Source of the DNA: Fusarium oxysporum f. sp. lycopersici 4287
Lineage: Eukaryota; Ascomycota; Sordariomycetes; Hypocreales; Nectriaceae
Assembly (NCBI RefSeq): GCF_000149955.1
Contig: NW_017264867.1
Span: forward strand, 1 to 19,665
Length of the DNA stretch: 19,665 nucleotides
Direction of reading: 5' to 3'
The notes beneath the pieces were generated by a model. The model searched no databases. It was not told where the DNA came from and worked only from the letters and a program-made list of their open reading frames with translations. The translations under genes and the position numbers were made by a program. Shown piece after piece: positions 1 through 10,200 of this stretch (the stretch's first letter is position 1; each line of letters opens with the position of its first letter).

Positions 1-930
1 TCTATTTCCTTATTAGGGTTAAATATAACCAGTATAGGTTTACTAAGGATAGCTTATTATAGTTAGTTAAATATATCCTGCGCTTCTAGTAACCAAATAA
101 ATTTTTATTCTTTCTTGGTTAGTTCTATAAGAGGGTTTATAATCTTACTAAAGTCTTTAATAAATCGTCGGTAGTAGTTGGCAAAACCTAAGAAGCTCTG
201 TACTTCTTTAACTATAGTGGGTTTTAGCCAGTCTGCTACTGCCGAGATTTTCTTTCGTTCTATTCTAATTTCGCCTAGGGTAATAATATATCCTAGGAAG
301 TCTACTTCTTTTACATAGAAGTAACTTTTCTCTGGTTTAACTAATAAGTTGGCATCCTATAGGGCTTTTAAGACCTTATAAATATATTCCTTATATTCTT
401 CTTTGTTATCTAAGAAGATTAGGATATTATCTAAGTAGTATACTATAAAAACATCTAGGTATTATTATAGTATATTATTAATTATCTGCTAAAACGTTGC
501 AGATATATTAGTAAGTCCGAATAGCATTACCAAGTATTTAAACAGTCCGAACTTAGTTCTAAATACTATCTTCTATTTATCTCCTTCCTTAATATAGATT
601 AGGTTATAAGCTCCCTTAAGGTCTAAAGCAGTAAAGATCTATTTGCCTTATAGATAGTTCTTAAGTTCTGTAATAAGCAGAAGTAGGGTCCTGTCCTTAA
701 TTATAAGGGCATTTAGCTTCCTATAGTCTATAATAAGTTATAGTTTCCTGTTCTTCTTAGGAATAAATATTACTAGGAATCCTGCCGATAATATAGATAT
801 CCTAATATTTCCTTTTACTAATTCTATTTCTAGGTATTTCTTTAAGGTAGTAAGTTCCTTTTCATTAAGGTTATAAATCTTCTGGAATAGCAAGTTATCT
901 ATTTTAAGTTATATTTTATAGTCCTAGTAA
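1..930 (-). pseudogene. Reverse transcriptase and start of RNase H of the Ty3/gypsy element, multiply stopped
   Basis: Minus-strand translation gives the classic order of Ty3/gypsy RT blocks: IYNLNEKELTTLKKYL (about 870-825), IPKKNRK and IIDYRKLNALIIKDRTLL (775-685), FTALDLKGAYN (635-602), KFGLFKYLVMLFGLTN (555-508), VYYLDNILIFLDNKEEY (440-390), then the thumb/connection part with VQSFLGFANYYRRFIKDFSKI (about 200-140). The first RNase H residues reach position 1. Stops replace expected Trp and Gln residues. The YLDD catalytic motif reads YLDN (AAT at 426-428), so even without the stops the polymerase would be inactive. RNase H and integrase continue beyond the window. Confidence 0.9.
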
Positions 931-1249
931 TTATACTATAGTATCTTTATTTTAAGTTCTTCTTTAAATAGTTTCTTATAAATCTAATACTCTTCTAGGA
1001 TATTTTTAAGTTTATCTTATTATTCTTTCTCCTTAAGTTCCTTTTAGTATTTTAATTATTTATCTAGGTTATATAGCTATATTTAGAGGAGACCTAGGAT
1101 CTAATAGTTTTATTATTTCTTGCCTTTCCTATACTTATATTATGCTCCTATTAGAGGTAGTAAATTCTTTACTTTATGCTTTCCCTTGCTATCCTCTTTA
1201 GTCAGGGTTTAAGATCTCTTATTGTTTATTATAATTATTTTATTATTAC

Positions 1250-1580
1250 TATCAGGGTTACTAGAAAAGGTAACCTGGCTAGTCCTCTAGTTAATATGCA
1301 GGTTCTTTGCTTATAGCCAATCTATACCGAGGAGGATATTAATTTCCCTATCCAGGGGAAGGATATTAAAGTCTATTCCTTAATTCTTTCCTTAGATAAA
1401 GACCTTAAGGTAATTAATCTCTTAATTTATAATTCTATTGTTATAGTCGAAGAATTGCCCTTCTGCGTTATATAATAAGTATAGGTCTTATTTCTTTCTC
1501 CATAGTAGTTTCAGCTATATAACTATTTTTAGGTTAATAAAGTTATTCTTAGCTCTGCAATTAATCTAAGCATTTAGCTA
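1250..1580 (-). pseudogene. Retroviral-type aspartic protease remnant of the Ty3/gypsy element
   Basis: The minus strand reads INCRAKNNFIN around 1565-1533, which aligns to the DSGA-type active-site segment of retroelement proteases. LYNAEGQFFDYN follows near 1475-1440, then FNILPLDREINILLGIDWL near 1370-1310, the conserved end of this domain. The codon that should be the catalytic Asp is AAT (Asn) at 1560-1562, and the following Gly is Arg. Each of these two is a single G-to-A change. A TAG precedes it where Trp is usual. The remnant is catalytically dead. Confidence 0.75.
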
Positions 1581-2999
1581 CATTCCTTTAATCCAAACCT
1601 TTAGTATTAGGCGTTTTAGTATTAGGTCTTTACATAATCCCAGAGTATTTATTAAATTAAGTTATCCTCGTTCTTACTCTTTGCTTATCTAATGCTCTAT
1701 TACAGATAGCATATAACTTTTCCTAATATATCTCGGTGTATCTGTTTACAGTCACTATCATTGCACCCTTCTCCGTTAGGGCAGTTATTAATAAATTCTT
1801 TATTAAATAGCTATTACTAGAAATGTTCTTCTAGTTCTGCATCTTATTTATCCGGCGTAATTCTTTATCTAGGTTATTCGTTGTTTATTTAGGCCTAGTC
1901 GAATCCTTCTGCGAGGTTAATAGGTTTAAAGATATATTCTTTTTCTAGTGACAATTCATTACTATCTGTGTCCTCTACAGTTGTGATTTCATTAAGTCGT
2001 CATAGATCTACAGGGTTATTATATAAGTAAAGTCCGTTATCTTCCTATTAACCTTATAGTTCTTTAGTGGTATCTAAGCTTGCATTATTAGTTAATAGCC
2101 ATTTTATTAGGTAATTAATCTATTTAATACCGATTTATTCCTGGCATTGTTTTGCAATCTCTTCCTTTTTATCGGCATACTTCCCTTAAGTTGCCTTTTT
2201 AAATTCCTTTTCGGCTTCTTTAATTAACTGCTAGAAGTACTTAATTCCCTCTAGTAATTCCTTTATCTTATAGATTTACTGGTAATATACTAGGTTAAAT
2301 TATAATGCAGCTACTCTGAGATTTTTATGCCAGTAATATACTAAATATCTATGCATTTCCTATTCGTAGTATAGGCTGTTATTAGGTATGCTAGGTATTA
2401 CTACTAGGAAACAGTTATTATCTTCCTTATTCTATTAGTAGTACTTACACTAGTAATATTTACATAATACCTATAAAATATCCTTGTAATTCAGGTTAAC
2501 AGGTAGCATCCTAATATCATCGTTTTTATTAAACTTTTATTCCCGGTGTAGTAGATTTATAGCATTATATTAGTAGTAGGCTCTAATATATATTTCTTCG
2601 ACTTTCTCTGTATTTCTATATTCCTTAGCTCCCTAAATATACCTATCTTCAGGTAAGAGGTATATTCTTTTTCTGACTTCGTTATATAGTGGTTTATAGG
2701 GTTATTTCTATTTATTCTCAATTCGTTTATCTTCCTTGCAGAGGTATTATGCTATCAGTCATACTACACCTCCTCTGTGTCCCATGCTTCGAGAGTGTTA
2801 ATAATAGTAAGTATAAGTCCTAGTTTCCGCCTCTTATTCTTATCTGACAACTTCTTCTTTCTTTTAAAGTATCATTATAGCAAATCTAGGTGCTTTATAC
2901 TTTATAATATACCCTTTTTCGGTATCTACCATAACGGTTAATCCGTCTTATTAAATAGTTATTTTTATAGGGATATTATCTACCGCTTTAGATAGTTAG

Positions 3000-3260
3000 G
3001 CTTATTTATCTTCCTTAGGTGGAGTTATTCTTTCTTCCCTAAGGACTCCGAGGATCTAAGGTTCTCTAAGGCGTTTCCTTTATTCGTTTTCCTGTCGTCT
3101 TCTATTTTCTTCCTTGCAATACTCAGGATCTTATCGTTTCTCTTTCTTATATTACTTTCTTCTCTCTTTTATCTCTTCCTTGGCGTCATACCTTCGTTAT
3201 GCTTTTTGCAAGTCTTTATAGCGTTTTTCGGCTTTGGCTTATTCTTCTGCATCTTCCTCT
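3000..3260 (-). other. Lys/Glu/Arg-rich coiled-coil-like stretch inside the retroelement
   Basis: In one minus-strand frame this segment encodes almost only Lys, Glu, Arg, Ala and Gln between TAA/TAG stops, with short runs such as ERLREVKEK and KEEIKERRK. It looks like a long charged helix or coiled coil. It lies between the recognisable gag part and the protease, where about 2 kb of coding-like but unassigned sequence is found. It may be a C-terminal Gag extension of this element lineage, or a different ORF captured by the element. Stops make it non-functional now. Confidence 0.45.
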
Positions 3261-3719
3261 GCTTATTTTTCTTTTACTTCCCTGAGGCGTTCTCCTAGGT
3301 AGTGGCAGAGTTCCGCATTATATCCCGATCTACATATGCCTAATATTTATATGCATATAGCCATTTAAGAGTCCTATTATTTAATTAGTCCTAGGGCCTA
3401 CTTACCTTAGTTTAGGTCCCTAGCCCTTCTAGGTTCCAGGCAACTATATGCTATATATCTAAACTGGTTATAATTATAATATTTGCATTTAGATATATCT
3501 CACTAATAGTAATTATTACTTAGTTAAGTAGCTCTAAGTACTATAGGTCCTAGTTATATTCTATATATAGTATTATTTAATTAGTTCCCTCGTTACTATC
3601 CTTAATTTTATAAGTTACCTTAGTTATTATTTCATCGTTAATTAGGGTAATATAGGTTAAAGTTGCTTCCTTTCCGTTAGTATACGGCCTTCTCTCGCCT
3701 ACATTTATACTATCATTTA

Positions 3720-4429
3720 TCGATTTTAATCGCCATAGTAATATACATAGTCAGGTCATCCGGTCTATCGGCTAGGTATAGCTTATCCTTAATATCTTCT
3801 TTTAGGCTTTAGTAGTAAATTTCTATAAGAGACTTATTATCCTACTAGGTTTTAGCAGCTAGCTATCAGAACTTGGCTAAATATGCGGCGCATAACTTAT
3901 ACTACTTAAGCATAAGTAATTTAGCAGCAGCTTATTATTCCTTATTAACTACTCCGAAGTTATCTTTAAGTACTTATTTAAAGTTTTCCTAATCTCCGAA
4001 GATGTTTTAGGTATCCTAATCCTAGAGGTTTTCTTTATTTTCCAGGTAGTCCCTTATAATAGGTTTAAACTAGTCTTTAGCATCTCCCTGTATTAGAGGT
4101 GCAGTAAATAGTAGCTTCTTTGTTGGCATATCCAGTTTATTTAGGAATAGGCAAAAGTATCCTTTTATTTAGGTAAGGAATAGGATTATATCGGTTACCT
4201 AACCTTTAAAGGGTTCCGGCTTAGGTGGCTTAAGTGCTTCCCCGAGGTCGCGGCCTTGCAGTTTATTAACATTATTATTAGTTAGCGCAGCATTCTGCTG
4301 CTTATTAACTCGCATCTATAGGTTATAAATAGTATTGCATAACTGCTAGACTTCGGCCATAAGTTCAGCCGTGCTAGGTAGTGCTCTAGTATAAGGAGGT
4401 GCCAGTCTAGTATTAGTATTGCTAGACAT
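3720..4429 (-). pseudogene. gag-like capsid region of the Ty3/gypsy element, multiply stopped
   Basis: The minus-strand ATG at 4429-4427 opens a frame starting MSSNTNTRLAPPYTRALP. It continues, with in-frame TAG/TAA codons, through pieces typical of fungal Ty3/gypsy Gag: KPPKPEPFKG near 4220, LIQGDAKD near 4095, PIIRDYLENKE near 4060, IFGD near 4000, and LADRPDDLTMYITMAIKID near 3730. Several stops sit where Trp or Gln is expected. The frame can be followed without large indels to about 3720; beyond that the identity is unclear and I could not find a convincing zinc knuckle. It is non-functional as it stands. Confidence 0.75.
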
Positions 4430-4582
4430 TTTAACAGTATGATATTACTTAGTCGTTTTAACGCAGTATGTCCTAAATAAGAGCTATCAACGTGTAACAA
4501 ATATGGTTTTAAACAGGGAAACTAGTCCGTACTAGGTTTATATTTGCAGATAGCATAGGGCATTAATACTAAGCGGGTTAGT

Positions 4583-4883
4583 TATTACATCTCTTAATAA
4601 TTAAGTAATGCGTATTAGGCTTATTAATGTAAAGAAGTCTTATTAATAGCTAGTAAGCTAAGTCTATAAAAGTGCTAATAAATGTAGTCTATATACTAAG
4701 GGTGATCTAGGAGGATCACTGAGGTAGTTAGATCACGGTGATCCTGGATTATGATAGTTCCTGGAGCGTCGTAATCCTGTCTGTGAGGTAATCTAGCTCT
4801 GATTGGTCCGTAGCCGTTAAGGGGCTGATGCCTTGCATGAGTTTTTGTGGGGTACACGTGACGTAACCGCTGGGGTCGTAACA
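4583..4883 (-). repeat. 5' LTR of the Ty3/gypsy element (approximate bounds)
   Basis: On the minus strand the sequence entering the element begins TGTTACGACCCC at 4883, which has the TG start expected of an LTR. It lies about 450 bp upstream of the gag ATG. The outer part (about 4700-4883) has ordinary base composition, while the inner part is TA-rich like the rest of the element. The inner end is a guess: the minus-strand run GTAATAACTAAC near 4579-4590 resembles a mutated LTR end. The partner LTR is outside the window, so neither the length nor a target-site duplication can be confirmed. Confidence 0.55.
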
Positions 4884-5200
4884 CAGTGGGCCCCGACAAG
4901 ACTAATTAAGCGATTATATCTCATGGTGGAAAAAGCGTGGTAGAACACGTAATAGAGACATGGCTGGATTGGTAATGGAAAAGAAATATACTAAATAAAG
5001 ATGTGGTTATATGGCCTGCTCTTGATCATACTTTGTCATTCTTATATGCAATCCAAGTCGTCTAAAGTTCTTTTCTGCAAATACACTGAATCGGGATGCA
5101 ATTCCACTTATTGCTTGTATAAGCAAAGCTGGATTGAAAGATGACTCGGATCACGAACAACTCAAAACCGAAGCTATCGATGATGGTTAACTTGAAATTC
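4884..5200. other. Intergenic: LTR flank to the 3' end of the GH3 gene
   Basis: About 317 bp between the outer end of the LTR and the GH3 stop codon. Base composition is ordinary. It presumably contains the GH3 3' untranslated region and the retroelement target site. I see no gene, tRNA or repeat in it. Confidence 0.6.
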
Positions 5201-7945
5201 TTACGGTGCATAGGTGCTTTGTCGAAGTGAGACGACAGATGAAACAATAGGCTCACCAGCCGACTTCGATACATGAACAACATACTCCCCTCCGTCCAGG
5301 ACCCAATAACCAGTCTTCTCATCCCAGTATGCAAGGTCACGACAATACATGGGTATGTCGATACTAGCACACTCTTGTGGCTCAATTCGAACCTTTTTGA
5401 AGCCGACGAGAACTTGTATGGGGCCATCTTCCGGATTGGAATCCTTTCTTCCAGCATAGATCTGAACAGCTATAGCTCCCTCGACTTTTCCCATGTTCGA
5501 AACCCGGACATGTACAAGGTATTTTTCCTCTGTTATTTGAGATATATTGGATAAGGCCAAATCAAACTTAGTATAGGAAAGTCCAAACCCAAAAGGGAAG
5601 TTGATACGGTCTCGTGGGAGACGATCGAAATGGCGATAGCCTATGAAAACCCCTTCTGAATAGTTGACCTCCCGCTTTTGTTGGTCGTCCAGGTCACCAG
5701 GAAAGTTGCCGTAGGCTGGACAATCCTCCAGTTGTTTCATGAAGGTGCAGGTAAGATGGCCCTCCGAGTTCTGGGCGCCAGTCAAGACGTCACAGATGGA
5801 GTGACCAGCCTCTTGTCCTGGGAACCAAGCTTGCAGTAGAGCCGCTACTTGATCAAGCCAAGGGAGAGCGACCGCGACCCCGGTGCTGTTGACGACGATT
5901 GTCGATTCCGGACAGGCCGCCGCTACTGCCTCAACGAGTCGATCTTGGCTACCTTGCTTGGGAAGATTGAAACTGGCCTGGTCTTGACCTTCAGTTTCCC
6001 ACATAGGATCATTGCCGGTGAAGACGATGGAGTAATCCGATGAACTGGCCAGCTCGACGGCTTCAGAAACAAGGTCTTTGCCGTACTCTGTCATGGACAT
6101 AAACCCAAGTCGCATACCTGTCTGACCTTTCAAGAAGCCCAGATCCTTTCCATCAGTGGACTGAAGAGGAGCACTGATAATCCTTATCTCATATTTCATA
6201 TCTTTGCTCAAGTCGAGTTCGAACTCGGGAACTGGTGAGCCACCAAACAAGAAGGCCATCGCATCAAGACATGGTTCTACCTGGTGAAACACAATGCGAC
6301 CATTCACAAGTAGCTTAGTAGGGCCAAGTCCTGCTAGGCTGACACGATAGACGCCGGGTTTGGAAAGGCTCAAGAAACCGACGATCTCAACTACCTTGTC
6401 CTCTAGCGCGTGGCCATCCAGGAGCGATAGCTCAGATTTTGCGAATCCGTGTGAAGTACTCATCGGCTCAGAAGCACCGGTCTCAAAAATTTTGAGAGAG
6501 AAGCCTGGGCTACCGTCGAGTCCGATAACCTCGGTGGTAAGAACGGGCAATTGCCGAAATGTGTGAGCACCTGATGTAAATCGTCGAGTTAGTACATGGT
6601 AACGGAGTCAACTGAGTAGTTTTGATCGATCTGTTTGGCAGCGAGACACTCACCCTTGGCAAAGACGAATTCAACATCTGCATCCGCAAAGGCCTCGCAG
6701 AGAGCATCCCAAGGCGTAACTCTATAGTGCGGATTGACCGAAGCACTTCCGCCTCCATGTGCCAGACACTCCTTGGCGTAGCCAAACACGGCAATCTTTC
6801 GACCCTTGACCTTCTCTTTCGTCAGAGGCAGGATATCGTTGGTGTTCTTAAGCAACACAATTCCTTTGGCACCAGCTTCTCGAATGAGAGCTCTATGCTC
6901 TGGCCTATCTTATGGCTTTCTCTTCAGGTTCTTTCCAATTGGGATCTTGGAAACAATTAAGACGGTTGAGGAAAGTGAGTACGTTGCGGGCACGCTCTGT
7001 GATGATAGCTTCCGTCGCCTCGCCTCGGGAAACAGCATCCAGTACTGCTTCATTAGTTCGCCATCTTGCTGGCCCGGGCATTTCCAGATCAACACCTGCG
7101 TTGAGGGAATCGGCGAGAGAATTAATTCCGCCCCAGTCACTCATTACCAAACCTTGCCAATTCCATTGCCCACGGAGGATGCCTTTCAGCAGAGGTTCAT
7201 GAGAGTCAGCATGAGTACCATTGATTTTGTTGTATGAGGTCATGATAGCCCAGGGGTTGGCGCATTTTACCACCATTTCGAAGGGCTTGAGATAGATTTC
7301 GCGAAGAGCACGCTGACTTAACTCTGTGTTGACTGTGAGCCGATCTGTCTCTTGCTCGTTGGCCACGAGATGCTTTACGGTCGCCGAGACTCCCTTTGAC
7401 TGAAGCCCCTGAACGCTAGCGATAGCCATCTGACCAGTCAACAAAGGATCTTCCGAAAAGGTCTCAAAATTTCGTCCTCCAAGGGGATGTCGCTGTATGC
7501 AAACCGTCGGTGACAGAATGCATCGGGCACCTTTCGTAAGTGTCTCTTCGGCTAAGGCTGTGGCCACACGCTTAGCCAGGTCGACGTCAAACGAAGATGC
7601 TATGCTGCATGCAGCAGGAAAGCATGCAGCCGTCGGGCCATCATAGATGGATTTGCCTCGAGCGCCATTAGGACCGTCACTCAACTAAACTCGTGTCAAT
7701 GCAAAAAGCTATTACTAAAAACCATCTCAAGATACCTTTGCTACCGGAACCCCCTTGGATGGAATCGGGAAGGTACACCAGGGACTTCCACCTGCCAGTA
7801 GAGATATCTGTTAATATAAACGGTTAGAAGCTTGTTCAGTAACAAAACGGAAAGGGTAACGGGTGTATCGGGGGGTTGGGTGTCTAACTTTTTCCTGTAA
7901 GGTCAAGTTCGCCAAAATTTCCTCTATCTCGGCTGACGAAGACAT
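5201..7945 (-). CDS. GH3 beta-glucosidase/beta-xylosidase-type glycoside hydrolase, intracellular; apparent frameshift near 6910
   Basis: Exons 7945-7889, 7807-7736, 7684-6654 and 6570-5201; introns 7808-7888 (CTAAC branch), 7685-7735 and 6571-6653 (GTGAGT donor, TACTAAC branch). About 842 residues, the usual length for fungal GH3 enzymes with a PA14 insert. The N-terminal barrel has LTLQEKISLLAG, SPTVCIQRHPLGG, VKHLVANEQETDR and nucleophile Asp226 in VMSDWGG. A PA14-like insert follows (about residues 410-540), then the acid/base segment WETEG (about 577-581), NFPFGFGLSYTKF, and a C-terminal fibronectin III-like domain. No signal peptide, so probably cytosolic. The start at MSSSAEIEEIL fits the family; an in-frame ATG lies upstream at 8044. 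Oddity: exon 3 hits TAG at 6907-6905 (EEKAIR then stop), while homology continues in another frame from RPEHRALIREAGAKG. Removing one A at 6910/6911 restores it. It may be a recent pseudogene or a sequence error. Aryl-beta-glucoside versus xyloside preference cannot be told. Confidence 0.88.
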
Positions 7946-8503
7946 GGCCGCAAACCCTCTGTGTGCGGACCTCGAATCTACGAGGAGGTTGGGAAGGATT
8001 GAATCAGGAACCTTTTTCGGCTCAGTTGCTATACCAATATACACAGACGGTTACAAAAAAGAGCAAGAAAGAGGAACAAAAATAGAAAGGGTACAAGAGT
8101 TCTCGTAGTCTATTGCCCCGAGGCCACAAGAGTTTCGTAGATCTACCCGCTTACGTGGTCTAATTATCGTATCAAAAACGACGCAGTCGGACCACCTTTG
8201 TGCTAGTAGACCTAGTAGGCTTTTTTAGGCTGTCATAAGATTTCCCCACCCACCTTCACAACCAAAATCCTTGCCCGAGATCCTCGGGACAACGGCGAAA
8301 AACATGCCGAGCTCCAACTTCGCCTTTCGGGTCTATCTCTCCGAAAGAGCAGTCAGACAATTCACATCCCTCCCATTGACTTACCGAGATCTTTCTGCTG
8401 GGTTATTACACCAGCTTTCTTCTTATCGTTGATCACAGCTACAAGTTTCTGTGTTCGCATTTTGTTAACATTCCAAGACTCCAAAATATACGCTTCTTTC
8501 AAC
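7946..8503. promoter_or_regulatory. Divergent promoter region shared by the GH3 and first GH43 genes
   Basis: About 558 bp lies between the two start codons, which face away from each other. Candidate sites seen by eye are GGCTTTT at 8218-8224, which fits the loose GGC(A/T)4 site of XlnR/Xyr1-type xylanolytic regulators, and CCCCAC at 8244-8249, whose reverse complement GTGGGG fits the CreA/CRE1 repressor consensus SYGGRG. Both motifs are short and occur often by chance. The stricter XlnR site GGCTAA was not seen on either strand here. Co-regulation is an inference from the arrangement. Confidence 0.35.
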
Positions 8504-10200
8504 ATGGCTTTGTCGAATCAATGTCAAGTTCTCCGGTCGAATTCTGAAATGAAATTTAGGAATCCGATAGTCTGGGAAGATCTACCCGATATGGAGGTAA
8601 TTCGTGTTGGAGAAGTCTACTACATGTCGGCGTCTTCCTTTGCCTTTTCTCCTGGTGCGCCAATTCTTCGATCAGAGAACCTCGTTGACTGGGACTATAT
8701 CGGGCACTCAGTGCCAGAGCTTCCTTTTGTGAGTCGATTTTGGCTTGATGGCAATCATCAAGGTGCCTACGGCAAAGGTATTTGGGCGTCGACGATGCGA
8801 TATCGTAAAAGCAATGGCTCATTCTACTGGTACGGGCCCATACAGGGCACCGACAAGACCTTTGTCTATACTGCAAGACGCCCTTCCGACCGTTGGACTC
8901 TATTGGCATCCATCGACAAGTTCTACTATGATCTTGGTCTACTTATTGACGAAGATGACACTTTCTATCTTGCCTATGGCACAAAGGCCATTCAAGTTGC
9001 CAGGCTCAGTCCTGATGGAAAACACGAAATCGAAAGCAGAGTAGGACAACACTTCTTCTCAGGTCGAAAAAACTGCCACGCTAACGATAGGCATAGGTTG
9101 TCTACGAGTCAGAGGAGTACCTCGAGGGAGCACGGATGTATAACATCGAAGGTAGATATTACATCTGGTTGACAAGACCTTATGCCGGCCAATATGCCCT
9201 AATGTCGCGATCGGGCCCTTTCGGACCGTATGAATGTCGACAGGTCATCAAAGATATACTCTCTCCCATTCCTGGTTCGGGAAGCCCACATCAAGGCGCT
9301 TTAATCGACTCTACAAGTGGAGACTGGTATTATATGGCTTTCATGGACGGCTACCCAGGTGGACGCATACCTGTCCTTGCCCCTGTCACGTTTGACCAAG
9401 AAGGTTGGCCGGAGGTAGAAGCGGATTATTCAGAGTCCCCGGGCAGATGGTGTCTTCAATATTCCCATCCCAGTCCTGAGAGTAATCATAGGCGATCCAG
9501 TGCGTGTTTCAAAAGACATTTGTTCAAGCATAATGCTTTGGATCATTGCTGGGAGTGGAATCACAACCCCGATAACTCGAAATGGAGCATTCAAGACGGG
9601 CGCTTGGTGCTCCAAACTGGCACCCTAACGGACAGCCTCCACCTCGCGACCAACACCCTCACCCACCGCGTCGTCGGTCCCAAGAGTATGGCAACCTTCT
9701 GTTTCAACATTTCTGAGCTACGAGACGGGGACAGAGCAGGTGCCTCCTTGTTCCGTAATGAGAGTGCCTACATCGGCATACATAAAGAGAAAGGGGTTTC
9801 ACAGCTGGTCTGTGTACAAGATGTGGTCACAGCTCCAAGGAGTGTTCCTGTGGGCTTCATGAATGGACGCCCAGTTGCACTTGACTGGGAATCAAAGTCA
9901 AATGGATCCGTCAAGGCCGAAACAACGATGGCTGGCGACCGGGTGTGGCTGCGAATCAAAGCGGACGTCACGCCTGCTTTCTCACATGGATATGAGAAAG
10001 AAACGCGGTTCGCTAAATTCGAGTTCAGTTTTGATGGGACCTATTTCGATCAACTTGGGCCAGATTTTGCCCTCACCAATGAAGCTGTAGGCTATGTCGG
10101 ATACCGGTTTGCGGTCTGTAACTGGGCAACGGTTGCGCTTGGAGGACAGTTGTCAGTAGAAAGTTGTGATGTACAAGCTTATGACGTAAATACCGAGTAG
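8504..10200 (+). CDS. GH43 beta-xylosidase/alpha-arabinofuranosidase-type hydrolase with C-terminal beta-sandwich domain, probably intracellular
   Basis: Exons 8504-9040 and 9097-10200; the 56-bp intron 9041-9096 starts GTAGGA, has a GCTAAC branch and ends CATAG. Product 546 residues. The five-bladed catalytic domain starts NPIVWEDLPDMEV with Asp29 as likely general base. SPGAPILRSENLVDW (about 49-63) is typical of the family. Asp143 in FYYDLGLLIDED is the likely pKa modulator and Glu189 in YLEGARMYN the likely general acid; the intron falls just before this motif and joins ESR to VVYESEEY in phase 0. The second half (about 345-546) is the concanavalin A-like domain common in GH43 enzymes (WEWNHNPDNSKWSI, LATNTLTHRVVGP, DGDRAGASLFRNESAYIG). 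The ATG at 8504 is in good context (AACATGG); an in-frame ATG lies at 8429 and another at 8549. None gives a clear signal peptide. It is transcribed away from GH3. Xylosidase or arabinofuranosidase activity cannot be separated by eye. Confidence 0.9.

Larger units (their letters stand above)
1..4883 (-). mobile_element. RIP-degraded Ty3/gypsy LTR retrotransposon, truncated by the window start
   Basis: Read on the minus strand, this block gives in order an LTR, a gag-like reading frame, an aspartic protease, reverse transcriptase and the beginning of RNase H, which is the Ty3/gypsy order. Every domain is interrupted by TAG/TAA codons, and the DNA is extremely rich in TA, TAG and CTA. Stops fall where the family has Trp or Gln (TGG or CAG changed to TAG), the pattern expected from C-to-T change at CpA on either strand (RIP). 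The remaining RNase H, integrase and second LTR should lie left of position 1. No intact ORF remains, so the copy cannot be autonomous. Gene-scale identity is well supported; the exact ends are not, because only one LTR is visible. Confidence 0.9.

Noticed and set aside
3300..3360. Cys-rich minus-strand segment considered as a Gag zinc knuckle
   Set aside because: The spacing of Cys and the presumed His does not fit CX2CX4HX4C, even allowing for the likely C-to-T changes.
4282..4500. 72-codon minus-strand open frame
   Set aside because: It overlaps the gag start in another frame; the recognisable gag sequence is in the frame beginning at 4429.
4696..4899. 67-codon minus-strand open frame at the left of the GH3 gene
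   Set aside because: It coincides with the less mutated outer part of the LTR and has no protein-like features.
5062..5457. 131-codon minus-strand open frame overlapping the GH3 C terminus
   Set aside because: It lies in a different frame over the well-supported GH3 coding region and shows no domain of its own.
6510..6794. Open frame across the third GH3 intron
   Set aside because: It is a shadow frame; the GTGAGT donor, TACTAAC branch and CAG acceptor plus homology on both sides explain this stretch.
7946..8503. Search for a strict XlnR/Xyr1 site (GGCTAA) in the GH3/GH43 divergent promoter
   Set aside because: No exact copy was seen on either strand; only the looser GGC(A/T)4 pattern is present and it is not specific.
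9062..9096. A 34-bp intron alternative (donor at CTCAG/GTCG) in the first GH43 gene
   Set aside because: Too short, and it joins the exons out of frame; the 56-bp intron from 9041 keeps the frame and restores the family motif.
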